A DNA stretch of 64,000 bases, from positions 51,606,001 to 51,670,000 of the forward strand of contig NC_059346.1 in the NCBI RefSeq assembly GCF_019703515.2, in the 5' to 3' direction. This DNA comes from Myxocyprinus asiaticus (taxonomy: Eukaryota; Chordata; Actinopteri; Cypriniformes; Catostomidae). Each line of letters begins with the position of its first letter. The stretch's first letter is position 1. The notes under the pieces are model-generated. The model was not told the DNA's origin and searched no databases. It saw only the letters and a program-made list of their open reading frames with translations. The translations under genes and the position numbers were made by a program. This document shows, in pieces, positions 11,401 through 24,037 of the stretch.

Positions 11401-14400
11401 GTCAAAGTTGTCCACTCTCTGTTTGAAGGAGTCCAGTATCTCTCCATGTCTGGCCATATCCGTCGCCAAAATAAGAGTAATAATTGCCTAAAGGAGACAC
11501 AAAAATATTTCCATGCTTTTTATGGATCTTGTTTCATACAAGCAACTGTCCAAAATATTTTCCTGTTTAAAACTTACGGTAAGAGGTTTAGTTAAAATTC
11601 CTAACCCAAAGCATGAGCAATTGCAATAGCGATGCTTGCCTAAGCAACCACCACTACCAACAATGAAATCTTCTGAAAGACCTGTGGAAACCGCTTCGCA
11701 CAAACATCTGGTGGATGGGTGGTGGATCTGAGGTATACCTGTCGTATCTGTTTGAAGGTGTCTGGCTCTACGTTGGCGAATATGTTGCACTCGGGCATTG
11801 AGAGGATCTGGAAGGCCACAGCACAATGATGGTTCTCCAGTGGAGAGATGTCATTATAGCGCACTGCCAGGTTAGTGCGAGCATTGATCTGGTACCTGAT
11901 TGTTGAATGACAGGGAGCAGAAGACTTTTCTCAGATACAGTGATTGGTGTCTCGACAGTACAAACAATGTTTTAAAACGCACTTACAGCAGTCCCAGTAG
12001 TATTTGGACACAAATGTATGAATCTCATTGCATTAGATTACAATATATAATTTTATATATATAAATAGATTATATATATATATAAACAAATGATGCTAAA
12101 CCTAACATCACCTTTTTTAAACATTTTTGCAGTTCCGTTTATTAACATGTCGGACAATCAAAAAATGTCTAAATACTTTTTGTCTTAATTTTAAATCTAA
12201 TATTTTAGCATTTTAAACCTAACAAATGTCTTATTGTGAAAGTTTTTGCTTAAAAAAAAAGCAAAGCTTGTGTTATCTTTTAAATAAATGCTGCTTGGTT
12301 TGATTTTTTTGTTATCTAAATCATGATATGCAAACTTTTTAAAGTGTGTCCAAACACTTTTTAGGGCCATTGTATATTGCTCCAGCCAGTGGCAAAACAA
12401 TGTGATAAAACATTAAGTGTTATAAGTGGTGATCTCTGGAAGGGGTTATATGTCAGTGACATACGTGTTGTTGTATCCCGGGTGATCCAGGTCATGACAC
12501 ACTGCTGCAGTCATCAGAACACACATGTCTGTCACAGTCAGCCTCTCCTAGAGAACAAAAGCAAGTAACATGTTAATCTGACAAACGCACACAAGAGCAC
12601 ACTCTCCGCAACACTTAATAATAAATGTTTCACAATGACCTCACCTGAAGGTTACACAAATGAATCATTCCGTACATCATCTGGCTTACACAGAAGCAAT
12701 GGCGGAAGTTGTGGAAAGGGTTGTTGCGGTAATTTTCTTGAATTCCCAGCTATTAATTATCAAACGACACAATGGATCAGTTTAGAAATACTTCAGAGAT
12801 TTATTTTTCAGAAATCCACTATCTTATGTAGATCAAGAATTTTCCAGAGAAAGGTCATCTTACCAGCCATCTTTTGAGAGTTATGGGGTTAATGTTGAAC
12901 TCCTTAACCAGTCCAAGGTCATGATACATATACTCCAAACAGCTAAGCATCTGTAAACAACATTAAATCCATAAACAATCTTTATAACATGATATGACAT
13001 TTATAGCTGGCATGTCAACTAGTGTACTGATAACCATAACCTAATTGTAATTGTACACACTCTGGTCATATACTTCAACTTAAAAAACAAAACAAACAAA
13101 CAAACAAACAAACAAACAAACAAATAATGAATGTCAAAACATATCTTAACAGAAGTATTATTGTAAGATGACAAACCTCATTGTGTTCCCAATGCCAAAC
13201 ATCAAAGGTGGGCTTTTTCAGAGCCTCTATAGTTTCCTGAGAAAGTGTGTACTGCACGTAGACATAGGAGAATGACAAAACACAGCATTACATAATGGTT
13301 TAATTTGACTTTGTGTATTTAAAACAAAAGTAGTACCAATATTTTTTTTGTACCTTTGGGTAGCTTGGAACATCTCGCCTGGGAGACTGTTTTTTATCAT
13401 CATCGGTAAAGTTGTATTTGCAGTTGCAGTTCACTCTATTTATAAAATATACCAACATAACCAATTAAAACAGGGCATATAGACAATGTCAATATATAGA
13501 ACACTTTGTTCAAGGATAGAAGAAAGAGAGGCCAGGATTTTGTTCAGTAAAGTAAAGTAAAATAAAATAAAATAAAATAAAAATAATAAAATAAAATAAA
13601 ATAAATTTAACCTTTAATTAAAAAATGAATAAAGAAAATTACACTTTGTTTAAGGACAGAAGACAGAGAGGCCAGGATTTTGTTCTATAAAAAAAATAAA
13701 ATAAAATAAAATACAATTTTAACCTTTAATTTAAATTAAATTTAAAAAATCAGTTAATACATTTTTTTAAAAGCAAAAACAAACAAAAAAATAATAATTT
13801 TTTTTAAAGGACCAGTGTGATGTTAATACCTCACTCTTGCTCTAGAAGAAATTTCATCACTTAGTTTCTTCAGATCATTTTTACACTTCTCAATCTCCAC
13901 AACTTTCAGCCCCTCCACTGTTTTAATACAATGATTCAGACTATTAGCTCACAACAACTTCAAGTAGCAGTCAAAACATGCATCATATAATAGCTCCACT
14001 CACATTCCACTCTCCTCTCCAGCTTGGCCAATCTCGTGGTCACCTCCATCTTCAGCCCATTAATCCTGAAGGCCCTGAAACATAGGTCACATTCATTAAC
14101 ATGCACACACAATGTAATAAGAGCATCCACACACTGATCTAAATCACAGCATTTTTATTTTCAAGAAATGCACACTCATTGTGACAGGATATGACACACG
14201 TCTCACCTGCTGAATTGCTCAGCCACTTGTGACAGAACGTTCTGAAACATGTCTTCCTTCTCTTTTGAGGGGAAGAAAAGGTGTTTATTGATAGAGTACA
14301 ATGCTGTCCGTTGCTGTATTTTCTATTTATTTAAACAATTTTTACATGGCACACAAAAATGAAATTTCTTTAAAATTTTCTTTTGAAATAACGTTTTGAG

Positions 14401-17009
14401 GACCATAAAAGCAGTCCATATGACTTGTGTGCTATATTGCAAATCTTCTGAAGCCATAAGATAGCTTTGTGTCATATGGACTACTTTTATGATGCATTTA
14501 TGATTCATTTTTGTCTAGGAAAATCTCCTTTTGAGTTCCACGGAAGAAAATAATTTGGGTTTGGAACGACATGAGGGTGAGTAAATGATGACAGAATTTT
14601 CATTTTTGGGTGAACTATCCCTTTATGCAAGTAAAATTTGTTGAGTACAAACTCTTTCCATACCTCCTCCTTGGCTTGTGCAATGGGGCACAACCTTATA
14701 CAAGTTGCTAGAAATAAAGACAAAGAAGGTAGTGCAATTACTGCTTCTGGATTATTCATTAATAATAACAACTAAACTAGAACACATTTTTTTTAGTCAT
14801 TGTAATTATGTAAAAATCCTTACTTTGGAGTGTTTGTAGGCATGGTAGGGTCGATAGATATCAGTGCTCCTTCCATGTCAACCAAAAGTATGGCAGTGTT
14901 TCTAGAGATAAGAGCACAACAAATTGGAGTCATTTGGGGAACAAATAACTTAAAATCAGATTAAGGTATAATTTATCTAAATTCATATATGAGAAGATGC
15001 TGACCTGGCAATACTGCATGATGAACAAAGAAGTTCTCTGATGTCACATGGGCTACAGTGTCGACTGAAAATTACCTGAAACCATCAGAAGTCACAAAGT
15101 ATTATATAATAATGCATAATAAAATTAAATATTAAACGATATTTACATAATGAGATGGAAAAGATTAAGAAATATCAAACCATCCAATTTATACACCTTT
15201 AAAAATGAAGAGCACATTATCCCTTGAGACTTACCTTGCTAGGAAACACCAGTGAGGTGATTACTGAAGCATAATACTGGCATAAAAATGTGTGGGTGAG
15301 ATCTGTATAGATCATATTGCTTCTGAAGATATTGATTTAACTACTGGAGTCTTATGGATAACTTTTATGCTGCCTTTATGTGCTTTTTGGAGCTTCACAA
15401 TTTTGGTCACCATTCACTTCCATTGTATATACTTACTGAGAGCTGAGATATTCTTCTAAAAAATTGTTGTCTGTGTTCAGCAGAAGAAAGAAATTCATAA
15501 ACATCTGTGATAACATGAGGTTGAGTAAATTATGAGAGAATTTTAATTTTGGGGTGAACTATCCCCTTAAGTGGAAAGATGTGAATTTGCCCTTGGCAGG
15601 TGTCACATGTACTTGTTTGTGTCAAAGGCACCTGACACTCACAATGGCTCTCAATGTATTTTTAACACAAGTAGTTATCCTTAAAAAGGTACATGTTGAC
15701 CTTTGTGAAGGGAAGTGATCACCCTTCTATGTGGTTAATCTCCTGTTTTCAGTTACAGCCCTATACAGGTTTCATAGACCACACTAGACCGGTTTGTCCA
15801 CATTTTACAACAGTGGCCTTGAAAAGTATTTGGACATTAAATATGTATGAATGTCATTGCATTAGATAACAAAATATCAAACTAAGTGGCATCTATAAAT
15901 AAATGATACCAGAGCTTTTCTCAGATCTAACTTCACTTTTCTGAGCTATTTTTGCAATTACTTTTAATCAGCTTGCCCCAAGTTGATTTTGAGAGGATGT
16001 ATGAAATCAGTTCCTCTCAAGTTTACACAGGTGTCCTAACAGGTGTAGTTCATCACATGAACTATGGGCATATCTACGTTCAACAACCAGAAAGTGTCCA
16101 AATACTTTATTAACTTAATTTTGAACAGTATGTCTATTGTTTTATTACTTTAAACCTAACAAATTTATTTTAGTGAACACGTTTTGCTTGAAAAGTGTGC
16201 TTGTGCTATCTTTCTTTAAAATAAATGCCACTTGATTTGATTTATTGTTTTCTAATGCAATGACATTCATTCATACAATTTTAAGTGTATCTTAAAGGGA
16301 TAGTTCACCCAAAAGTGAAAATTCTCTCATCATTTACTCACCCTCATGCCATCCCAGATGTGTATGACTTTCTTTCTTCTGCTAAACAAAAATGAAGATT
16401 TTTAGAAGAATATTTCAGCTCTGTAGGTTCATACATTCTCCACTTTCATATTCTGAAAGTAAAAGTGAAGATTTATAGTAAAATAAGGTCTTTAATATTG
16501 ATCTGTTTCTCACCCACACTTATCATATCACTTCTGAAGACATGGATTAAACCACTGGAGTCGTATGGATTACATTTATGCTGCCTTTGTGTGATTTTTT
16601 TTTAAGATTCAAAGTTCTGGCTACTTTTAAATTGTATTATATGGACCTACAGAACTGAAATATTTTTCTAAAAATCTTCATTTGTGTTCAGCAGAAGAAA
16701 GAAAGTCATACACATCTGGGATGGCATGAGGGTGAGTAAATGATGAGAGAATTTTCAGTTTTGGGTGAACTATCCCTTTAAGTGTCCAAATACTTTTTGG
16801 GACCACTATATCTTATAAATTCTTCAACATATCAGCAATTAGAATGCATGTTGTATTGGTACAATATCACCTAACCTTCCTATTACCTGTGGTTAATTCT
16901 TAAACAAACAGCCTTTTAGTTTTGTAATTTTGAGACTCACCTTTTGAACCTTTCCATCTGCATCCAGATAAAGAGTTTTAGGGGCATAAGATGATGGGCT
17001 GGACCCCAT
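8488..17009 (-). CDS. pde9a: High-affinity cGMP phosphodiesterase 9A
   Basis: Hydrolyses cGMP to GMP; a soluble, metal-dependent class I PDE without GAF domains. Coding exons, 5' to 3': 17009-16941, 15075-15005, 14901-14824, 14707-14664, 14261-14207, 14074-14004, 13917-13830, 13435-13354, 13251-13177, 12950-12864, 12749-12645, 12547-12465, 11895-11739, 11487-11374, 11280-11176, 8802-8674, 8583-8488 (480 codons, all phases close). The start ([20 protein letters not shown]) matches the family N-terminus. Residues 218-235 carry the catalytic and metal histidines ([11 protein letters not shown]230, H234), followed by [11 protein letters not shown] (H270, D271), [11 protein letters not shown] (D380) and the purine-clamp glutamine in TAQIGFIKF (Q431, with F434). 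The spacing equals that recalled for human PDE9A exactly (constant offset of 22). Near-complete and apparently functional; only the last few dozen residues are unresolved. Introns are full of repeats, the largest between 11176 and 8802. Confidence 0.95.
9260..10790. repeat. Possible inverted-repeat element in pde9a intron
   Basis: The left part has ATTTACATGTACAACAATAC and several ctctgattatt blocks. The right part ends with an inverted counterpart (GGGTGCATGTAAACGGAGCC). Between them are low-complexity A-rich DNA and repeats. Boundaries are loose, and no TSD was identified. Confidence 0.35.
11984..12373. mobile_element. Non-autonomous element, TTTGGACA family
   Basis: Starts about CAGTCCCAGTAGTATTTGG and ends with the inverted counterpart near caaacactttttagggcc. 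The inside includes the family hallmark AATGCAATGAGATTCATAC in reverse. Related copies are at 15808-16812, 21490-21872 and 60395-60838. It lies in the pde9a intron between 12465 and 11895. Confidence 0.6.
13085..13124. repeat. (CAAA)n microsatellite
   Basis: About ten CAAA units in a pde9a intron, close to the donor of the exon ending at 13177. Confidence 0.9.
14395..14624. repeat. Half copy of the TTAA-type palindromic MITE
   Basis: Only the right half of the family is present, ending tgggtgaactatcccttta; the left half is absent. Intronic in pde9a. Confidence 0.6.
15808..16812. mobile_element. TTTGGACA-family element split by a nested MITE
   Basis: The left arm (15808-16291, starting near CAGTGGCCTTGAAAAG) and right arm (from 16782, gtgtccaaatacttttt...ggaccactata) form one element interrupted by the MITE at 16296-16777. 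The inside carries the family block GATTTTGAGAGGATGTATGA. In a pde9a intron. Confidence 0.65.
16296..16777. mobile_element. Palindromic MITE with TTAA target duplication
   Basis: AGGGATAGTTCACCC at the left and gggtgaactatccct at the right are perfect inverted ends, with long imperfect palindromic arms (catttactcaccctcatg / catgagggtgagtaaatg). TTAA lies on both sides (16292-16295, 16778-16781). This resembles the very abundant short inverted-repeat elements of teleosts (Angel-like; the name is from memory). TTAA duplications are typical of piggyBac and Kolobok families. Confidence 0.8.
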
Positions 17010-17089
17010 GATGTCTTCTGATGTTGATGATGGTTTAGGACCAGATCCTCAGTCTATAGCTACTTCCTTCTTGGGACCAGCAAAGAGCA
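17010..17089 (-). other. pde9a: pde9a 5' UTR part of first coding exon
   Basis: Between the start codon (17009) and an AG acceptor at 17090-17091 on the minus strand. It is probably spliced to the upstream leader exon at 17705. Confidence 0.5.
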
Positions 17090-17704
17090 CTTTAAAAAGA
17101 CAAAAATTATACAAACTTACTACAGTGGGGTAAACACATTGAAAGTCTTTTTTTTATTATTATTATTTAAACCTGAAAATGAACAGACAGTATTAGGATT
17201 TTGACACATTTAAAACAGAGAAGTTAAGATAGAAAATTAAGAAATATTTCAGATTCTGCACTATATGTGACATTAACCATGTTAACTCCTTTGTACAAAA
17301 TGTCAGATTTTCTTGTTTCCATTGAATCACACAAGATGCTCTTTGAAACATTGACAGTTCATGCTGGATAAAATGGACCATCAGGTTTTACACAAACTTG
17401 TGCAGCTCGAGTGCATTCTGTTAATATAATTCTTCTTTTCACTCAACTTGTAATTATATGTTTCATATTAAAATGTAAAACAGAAGCATTTTCACTAGTG
17501 TTCTCAATTTTTTAAGCCCCATTTAATATTTTGCTTATAGTTACATAGGACATACCATATGCAAGAGCTGATTGTATTACATTAACTTGGCAGATGCTTT
17601 AATTCAGAGCGACTTATGGAGCTAATGGATCCATGGCACTATAACAGACATTTGTAGAACAATAATTGATACTGACAGCACATAAATAAAAACTGTTGAC
17701 GTAC

Positions 17705-17800
17705 CTGAGCATGTGCCATTCAGTCTGTCTGTGTGTTCACTCAGAGCTGCTGCTGGAGGTGCTGGATGCAGCAGGAGTCACTGTGCTGCTCTTTAAGTAG
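17705..17800 (-). other. pde9a: Putative non-coding first exon of pde9a
   Basis: On the minus strand, ggcacatgctcag is followed by gtacg, a good donor at 17704-17703. Upstream is a GC-richer stretch, unlike the surrounding AT-rich DNA. The transcription start cannot be fixed; the right limit is approximate. Confidence 0.4.
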
Positions 17801-18792
17801 GAATTACTCCTCCCCTGCTCTCCAGCGTTGCCAAGGAACTGTTACAGCAGACAGCTGACTGTGCATTTGATGTCATCTACTGCTTATCCATTATAACACT
17901 GTTCCTTGTCAAGACACTTGGAATAACTATCCAAACTTACTTTATAAATAAAATGGCCAGGATATATGTAAAATTGTTATACAATTCGCCCAGGGGTCAT
18001 AGTTGATGTGTTGTATTTATAGTGATTATAGTGATATAATGTATTCAAATACAGATCAAAGAACAATTCATGAAATAAAATGTTTATAGGTTAAATAGTG
18101 AGACACTGAACTAAACTGAAAGCACTGAAATCTGACAACAGACAAGTAATGTGATGCGCATATCTGTATATACAATAAAATATTTAATATGAACACCATT
18201 AAATCATGACATCTTTATTTTTTTTAAAGGCGGTGGGATTTCCTATCAAAAAGACAGAGCATATATAGACACTAACCAAAGTGTACTGTGTGAAATTTGT
18301 AATATCTAGGGAATATTTGTAAAAACCACTGGTGTGAACTGAAGGCTACGTGTCAAGAACGCATGTTACTATAAGGCTAATATCAATCAGGTATACAATA
18401 AAAATGTAAAAAGTCAGAGGCCACTAGTAAAAATGCATCTATTTAGATGTTTGTTTTTTTTTTTTTTCTAATTTGATTTTAAAAAATCATCAGAAATTAT
18501 ATTGGCATAAAAATGTGTTTAATTGAAGCTGAATTGACAAAATAGCACACATATAACCTGGTTTGTCCTATGTAATTATATAAGCAAAATATACACTGGG
18601 GTCCAAATGTCTGAGACCACTAGTGAAAATTTGTTCATTTTTGCATTCCCCGCCCCCCAATTTTTTATAAATTACATTTGCATTAAAAATGATAAATTAT
18701 CTTTAAAAATGTAAGTAAAAAGTTTAATTAAACTATATAAGCAAAATATACAGCGGGGTCCAAAAGTCTGAGACCACTTGTGAAAATGTGAA

Positions 18793-19771
18793 AGTTACAC
18801 TTTCTATGAAGCTCATATTTATAATGCATTAGTAATGTCTCATAATACACCTTATAATATGTTATAACTTCTCATAAATAATTGTAACGACAATTATTAT
18901 ACATTATAATACTTACCTATTCATAGTTATACCTTAGAGTATAATGCATTATAACACAAGCAACATCCAGTTTTATCTGCAGAAGGTATAATGTACTATA
19001 CTGTATATATTTGTAATATAATTGATATGCTTTAAGTAAAATTACAAAATAAATGCCTTCTTATAAACATCCAAAATATATTTTTAAGTGTTTATAAGAC
19101 ATTACAAGTCATGCTGGAAGTTATATACATTACACATGCACAAAATACAAAATAACACACATTCAATGTACATTTTGAGATATTACGAAAAAACACTCGT
19201 AAAGATACAAGTTTAAAACATATCGGAAACTCTCTCTTGAGAAACAAAATATGTATGTTGATCACATATGTAGCCAGTCTTCTTGGGTGTAAACACAGAT
19301 AAGAATAATAATAATAATAAAAATTCTATACTGGACTCTATACAATAAACTTTAATGTTTGTGCATCTTATTTGGAGACTCATTTTATAAATAACTTCCA
19401 CTGTATAAGTTTGACTTTTAATGTATTGTATGTTTCAAGTTTATGTTATGGCTGTTTATAAGAAGATATTGCTTTTGTAACTTTGCTTAAAGCAGGCAAA
19501 GACCACTTATAATATAATCACGTCATAAAGCCTTACTTACATAATTAACTATATTAGCTTCTGCTGCATTAAAATTGGATGTTGCTTGTGTTATAATGCA
19601 TTATACTGTAAAGTATAACTATGAATAAGGGAAGTCTTATAATGCATTATAACTGTAGTTATAACTATTTATGAGAAGTTATAACTTATTATAATCTATG
19701 AGACATTATGAATGCATGTATAATGCCTTTACAATGCATTATAATTATGGGCTTCATAGAAAGTGTTACCA
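18793..19771. mobile_element. Inverted-repeat element nested in the cluster
   Basis: GTTACACTTTCTATGAAGC at the left is inverted at the right (gcttcatagaaagtgttac). Extended arms follow (ttataacttctcataaat / atttatgagaagttataac). Non-coding, about 980 bp. Confidence 0.7.
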
Positions 19772-20094
19772 ATGTTTCTATTTTGCATTTCTCCCCTTAA
19801 TTTAATAATAATAATAATAATAAAAAATGTACAAAATTCTAATTTATATTTGCATATGAATTATATTTAAATATATAAGTAAAACGATTAATTGAAGATA
19901 CAGCATGCATATAACCTGATTTATCATATGTAAGGATATAAGCAAAATATATACAATAATGTCCAAAAGTCTGTGACCATCTGTAAAAAAAGCTTATTTT
20001 TTTGCATTTAAATACTAAATATTTAATGATAAAATTATATTACCAGCATAACATTTATAAAAAAATAAAAAAATAAATAAAAATAATAATAAAA

Positions 20095-20900
20095 AAAAAA
20101 ACTGGCAGCTGTAGTTGCCAGAATAATTATGTAAAAAATACAGTAAAATGTAAACAACTTTACAGAACCTGTACATTTTACAGTTTGTTGTAATTTACAT
20201 AAAAAAAAAAAAAAAAAAAAAAAAAAGATACACTTGATATTAACCTTCTGAAACTGTAAAAATCTGCTTTTTACTTTAAAATGTACTGTTATTCACCGTA
20301 GTAATTGCAAAAGGGCACATGATGACATCAAGTTCACCAATAACGGCCCTTCCAAGAGCAATGACCAATACACAGGTAGAGACAGTGCTCAGTGTCACTC
20401 ACACAAACAATTAACACCATCAGGGTCACACATGTGAAATTAAAATAAAACAATAAACATTAAATAAACTACATCAAATATAACACAGAACACTCCAAAG
20501 TACATAACTGATATTTAAAATAAGAAGAAACATAACTATTCCAATAAAATATAATGAAATGTGATGGTTCATGCAGGGAATTGTGGGAATGCCCGATTAT
20601 TGTTTTTTACTGTAATTTGAACAATTTACTGTAAAAAGTTAATATACTCTCTTGTTAAACAATGTAATTTTTACCATTAATTATACAGGAAAATCATACT
20701 TTTTACATCTAAAAAATTTCATTTTTACTACATTTTATTGTAAAAACTACTGTATTGTCTTAAACTATATAAAAAATGTTACTGTATATTTTACAGTTAA
20801 TATTCGTTAATCAATTAATGTTTTATTTCTGTAGCATTTTTACAGTCTTTTACCGTTAAAATTACAGACATTTTTTAGTGTTTGTTTATTTCCAGGTTTA
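20095..20900 (+). repeat. About 0.8 kb repeat, copy A
   Basis: Matches the reverse complement of 49985-50745 over most of its length, including cagtgctcagtgtcactcac and ttaacaccatcagggtcaca. Rich in ttttacagtaaa motifs at the ends. No coding potential was found. Confidence 0.7.
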
Positions 20901-21489
20901 AATTACATTTTGAATTCCAGAATTTCAATGTGGTCTCAGACTTTCAGGACTCCTCTGTATATTTTTACATTTATACACATAATACTATAAAATACGTATT
21001 TTTATTTCAAAATATATACTTTTTTGTAACATTATTTTGAATACACAGTCTGCTTCTATGCTCAGAATCATTAAAGTCAGACAAACCTACAGGGTGAAGC
21101 TTGTCTTGTTAACCTGTCTACAAAATGATTTATTACAGGGTGTTTATTCACTCTGAAGTGACTCTGAAGACATGAGTATGTTTGCCTGTCACACTTCTCA
21201 TTTTAATAGAAGCTGATAGGATCTATTCCCTAAAGCTGGAAAACCAGCTACCAGTACCGTCCTTCTGTACATACAGAGAATAACGTCTCAGAGAATACAA
21301 CAGAGAGGTTCACTTGGGATGCTCTGAACAACTTGGAATATCAATACGGAAATACTGAATGGGGGTTGAGAAGCTGTGTAAATGTTTGTGTGCGTGATTG
21401 TGACCTCAATATCCACGGTAAGAAAGACACTGATTCACCTACATACTGTTACCTAACAGCGCATTAATGACAGGGAAACAGTGTACATG

Positions 21490-21872
21490 GACACTTTTGG
21501 ACATAAAAATGCATGAATGTCATTGCATTAGTGACATCTACAAACAAATGATGACTGTTTCTCAGAACTAACTTTTACTAAACTAAATTACTTGTATGTG
21601 CGAATTCAGTTTCCCTCAAGTTCACTCAGGTATCCTAATTATGGACATGTTCCAAAAAGTTTGACAACAACAACAAAACAAAAAAAAGGTGTCCAAATAC
21701 TATTTTTTTTTATTATAATTTGCTAAAAAAAAAAGAAAAAAGTTGTGTTTGTGCTATATATTTAAAATAAATTTCTCTTGGTTTTATATTTAGTTATACA
21801 ATGCAAAGACATTCATACCTTTTTAACCGTGGTTAAATACTGTGGCCAAATACTTTCTGGGCCCACTATATT
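21490..21872. mobile_element. TTTGGACA-family non-autonomous element
   Basis: Shares catgaatgtcattgcatta at the left and caaagacattcatac plus ggccaaatactttctgggcc at the right with the copies at 12.0, 15.8 and 60.4 kb. Not coding. Confidence 0.6.
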
Positions 21873-21909
21873 GCATGGAGACTGACCAATCAGTGAGAAA
21901 GAACGTGCT

Positions 21910-21915
21910 TTTATT
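21910..21915 (-). terminator. slc37a2: Putative slc37a2 polyadenylation signal
   Basis: AATAAA on the minus strand, about 380 bases past the slc37a2 stop. Plausible end of a short 3' UTR. No cleavage-site evidence. Confidence 0.4.
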
Positions 21916-22295
21916 GACATGTGTGGTTCATAACACGTGTGATATTTGAATGATCACAGACAAACAGATCAGATAAAAGGAGTATGCACTGATGGCATAT
22001 TTTAATGACAGAAAAAGGTGCATTTGGATCAGGCACTAAAAACATCCTGTATTAAAATAAAGGAGGTTAGTGATTCCCACTCAGGTTCTGTGTGGATGAG
22101 GGTGTGTGTGACTCTCCTCCTCCCTCACAGCAGCAGCATAAAAGGATGAAAGTCTCATGTTACAATTTTCATATAAAATAACCCCGGAGGCAAAAAAGGC
22201 TTAAGCGTGTTGGATCAATCCATGGTCCCTTTTTGTCGTTATGCTGCAAGTAATTTTCCATCACAGGTGTGATATTCTCTTGTTCTGCGGGCAGC

Positions 22296-23991
22296 TCAGA
22301 TCTCTTTGAACCTGAAATAAAAGCGCAGATGAAACCACTGCAAACACATGGTGCAAAATTAAACACTTCCTATTAATTCATTATTTTCCACCTCAACACA
22401 CAGATCTCGGTCAGTCCTTAGGGAAGACAGTGAAAACGAACAAATCCCCAGGTAAGAATAGCTGTGACTGCTTTGCAGCCACTCAAAATAACCAACTGAA
22501 TTACACTGATGGCAGGAAGGCCCAATTAATCAAAGAACCGCATCTCTTTTTGGTCATGACGATCTATTTATATATGATTTTTGGCTGCCTCTTATATCGA
22601 GTACACATAATGGTAATCAAGCAGCATCAATCCGCAAATTCAAAAGCCACCAGTTAAAAATAATCATCTGGCAATGATGACTCATTATGGAAGATTGTGC
22701 TAAAAATAATTAGGTCACTTTATATATATATATATATATATATATACACTATATTGCCAAAAGTATTCGCTCACCTGCCTTTAGACGCATATGAACTTAA
22801 GTGACATCCCATTCTTAATCCATAGGGTTTAATATGACGTCAGCCCACCCTTTGCAGCTATAACAGCTTCAACTATTCTGGGAAGGCTTTTCACAAGGTT
22901 TAGGAGTGTGTTTATGGGAATTTTTGACCATTCTTCAAGAAGCGCATTTGTGAGGTCAGACACTGATGTTGGACGAGAAGGCCTGGCTCACAGTCTTCGC
23001 TCAAATTCATCCCAAAGGTGCTCTATCGGGTTGAGGTCAGGACTCTGTGCAGGCCAGTCAAGTTCTTCCACACCAAACTCGCTCATCCATGTCTTTATGG
23101 ACCTTGCTTTGTGCACTGGTGCGCAGTCATGTTGGAACAGGAAGGGGCCATCCCCAAACTGTTCCCACAAAGTTGGGAGCATGGAATTGTCCAAAATCTC
23201 TTGGTATGCTGAAGCATTCAGAGTTCCTTTCACTGGAACTAAGGGGCCAAGCCCAGCTCCTGAAAAACAACCCCACACCATAATCCCTCCTCCACCAAAC
23301 TTCACAGTTGGCACAATGCAGTCAGACAAGTACCGTTCTCCTGGCAACCGCCAAACCCAGACTCGTCCATCAGATTGCCAGATGGAGAAGCGTGATTCGT
23401 CACTCCAGAGAACGTGTCTCCACTGCTCTAGAGTCCAGTGGTGGCGTGCTTTACACCACTGCATCCGACGCTTTGCATTGCACTTGGTGATGTATGGCTT
23501 GGATGCAGCTGCTCGGCCATGGAAACCCATTCCATGAAGCTCTCTACGCACTGTTCTTGAGCTAATCTGAAGGCCACATGAACTTTGGAGGTCTGTAGCG
23601 ATTGACTCTGCAGAAAGTTGGCGACCTCTGCGCACTATGCGCCTCAGCATCCGCTGACCTTGCTCTGTCATTTTATATGGCCTACCACTTCGTGGCTGAG
23701 TTGCTGTCATTCCCAGTTGCTTCCACTTTGTTATAATACCACTGACAGTTGACTGTGGAATATTTAGTAGCGAGGAAATTTCACGACTGGACTTGTTGCA
23801 CAGGTGGCATCCTATCACAATACCACACTGGAATTCACTGAGCTCCTGAGAGCGGCCCATTCTTTCACAAATGTTTGTAGAAGAAGTCTGCATGCCTAGG
23901 TGCTTCATTTTATACACCTGTGGCCATGGAAGTGATTGGAACACCTGAATTCAATTATTTGGATGGGTGAGCGAATACTTTTGGCAATATA

Positions 23992-24037
<46 letters not shown>

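Larger units (their letters stand above)
18406..20960. repeat. Tandem and nested cluster of GTCTGAGACCAC repeats
   Basis: The block gtccaaa(a/t)gtctgagaccac recurs at about 18600, 18755 and (diverged) 19950, with a degenerate copy at 18412. Each is preceded by ATATAAGCAAAATATA. An inverted copy (gtggtctcagactttcagg) closes the cluster at 20930-20950. Units are about 150-190 bp. The third unit is interrupted by the element at 18793-19771. Confidence 0.6.
17801..21890. other. Intergenic between pde9a and slc37a2
   Basis: No gene. The stretch is occupied by a tandem/nested repeat cluster (18406-20960), a longer repeat (20095-20900) and a TTTGGACA-family copy (21490-21872). Confidence 0.6.

Noticed and set aside
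22169..22366. 65-codon minus-strand frame as a longer slc37a2 tail
   Set aside because: The frame reading [10 protein letters not shown] is out of phase with the exon ending at 24298. The in-phase reading stops after FKEI, which also fits the family ending.
22908..23537. 209-codon plus-strand frame
   Set aside because: Antisense shadow of the Tc1 transposase.
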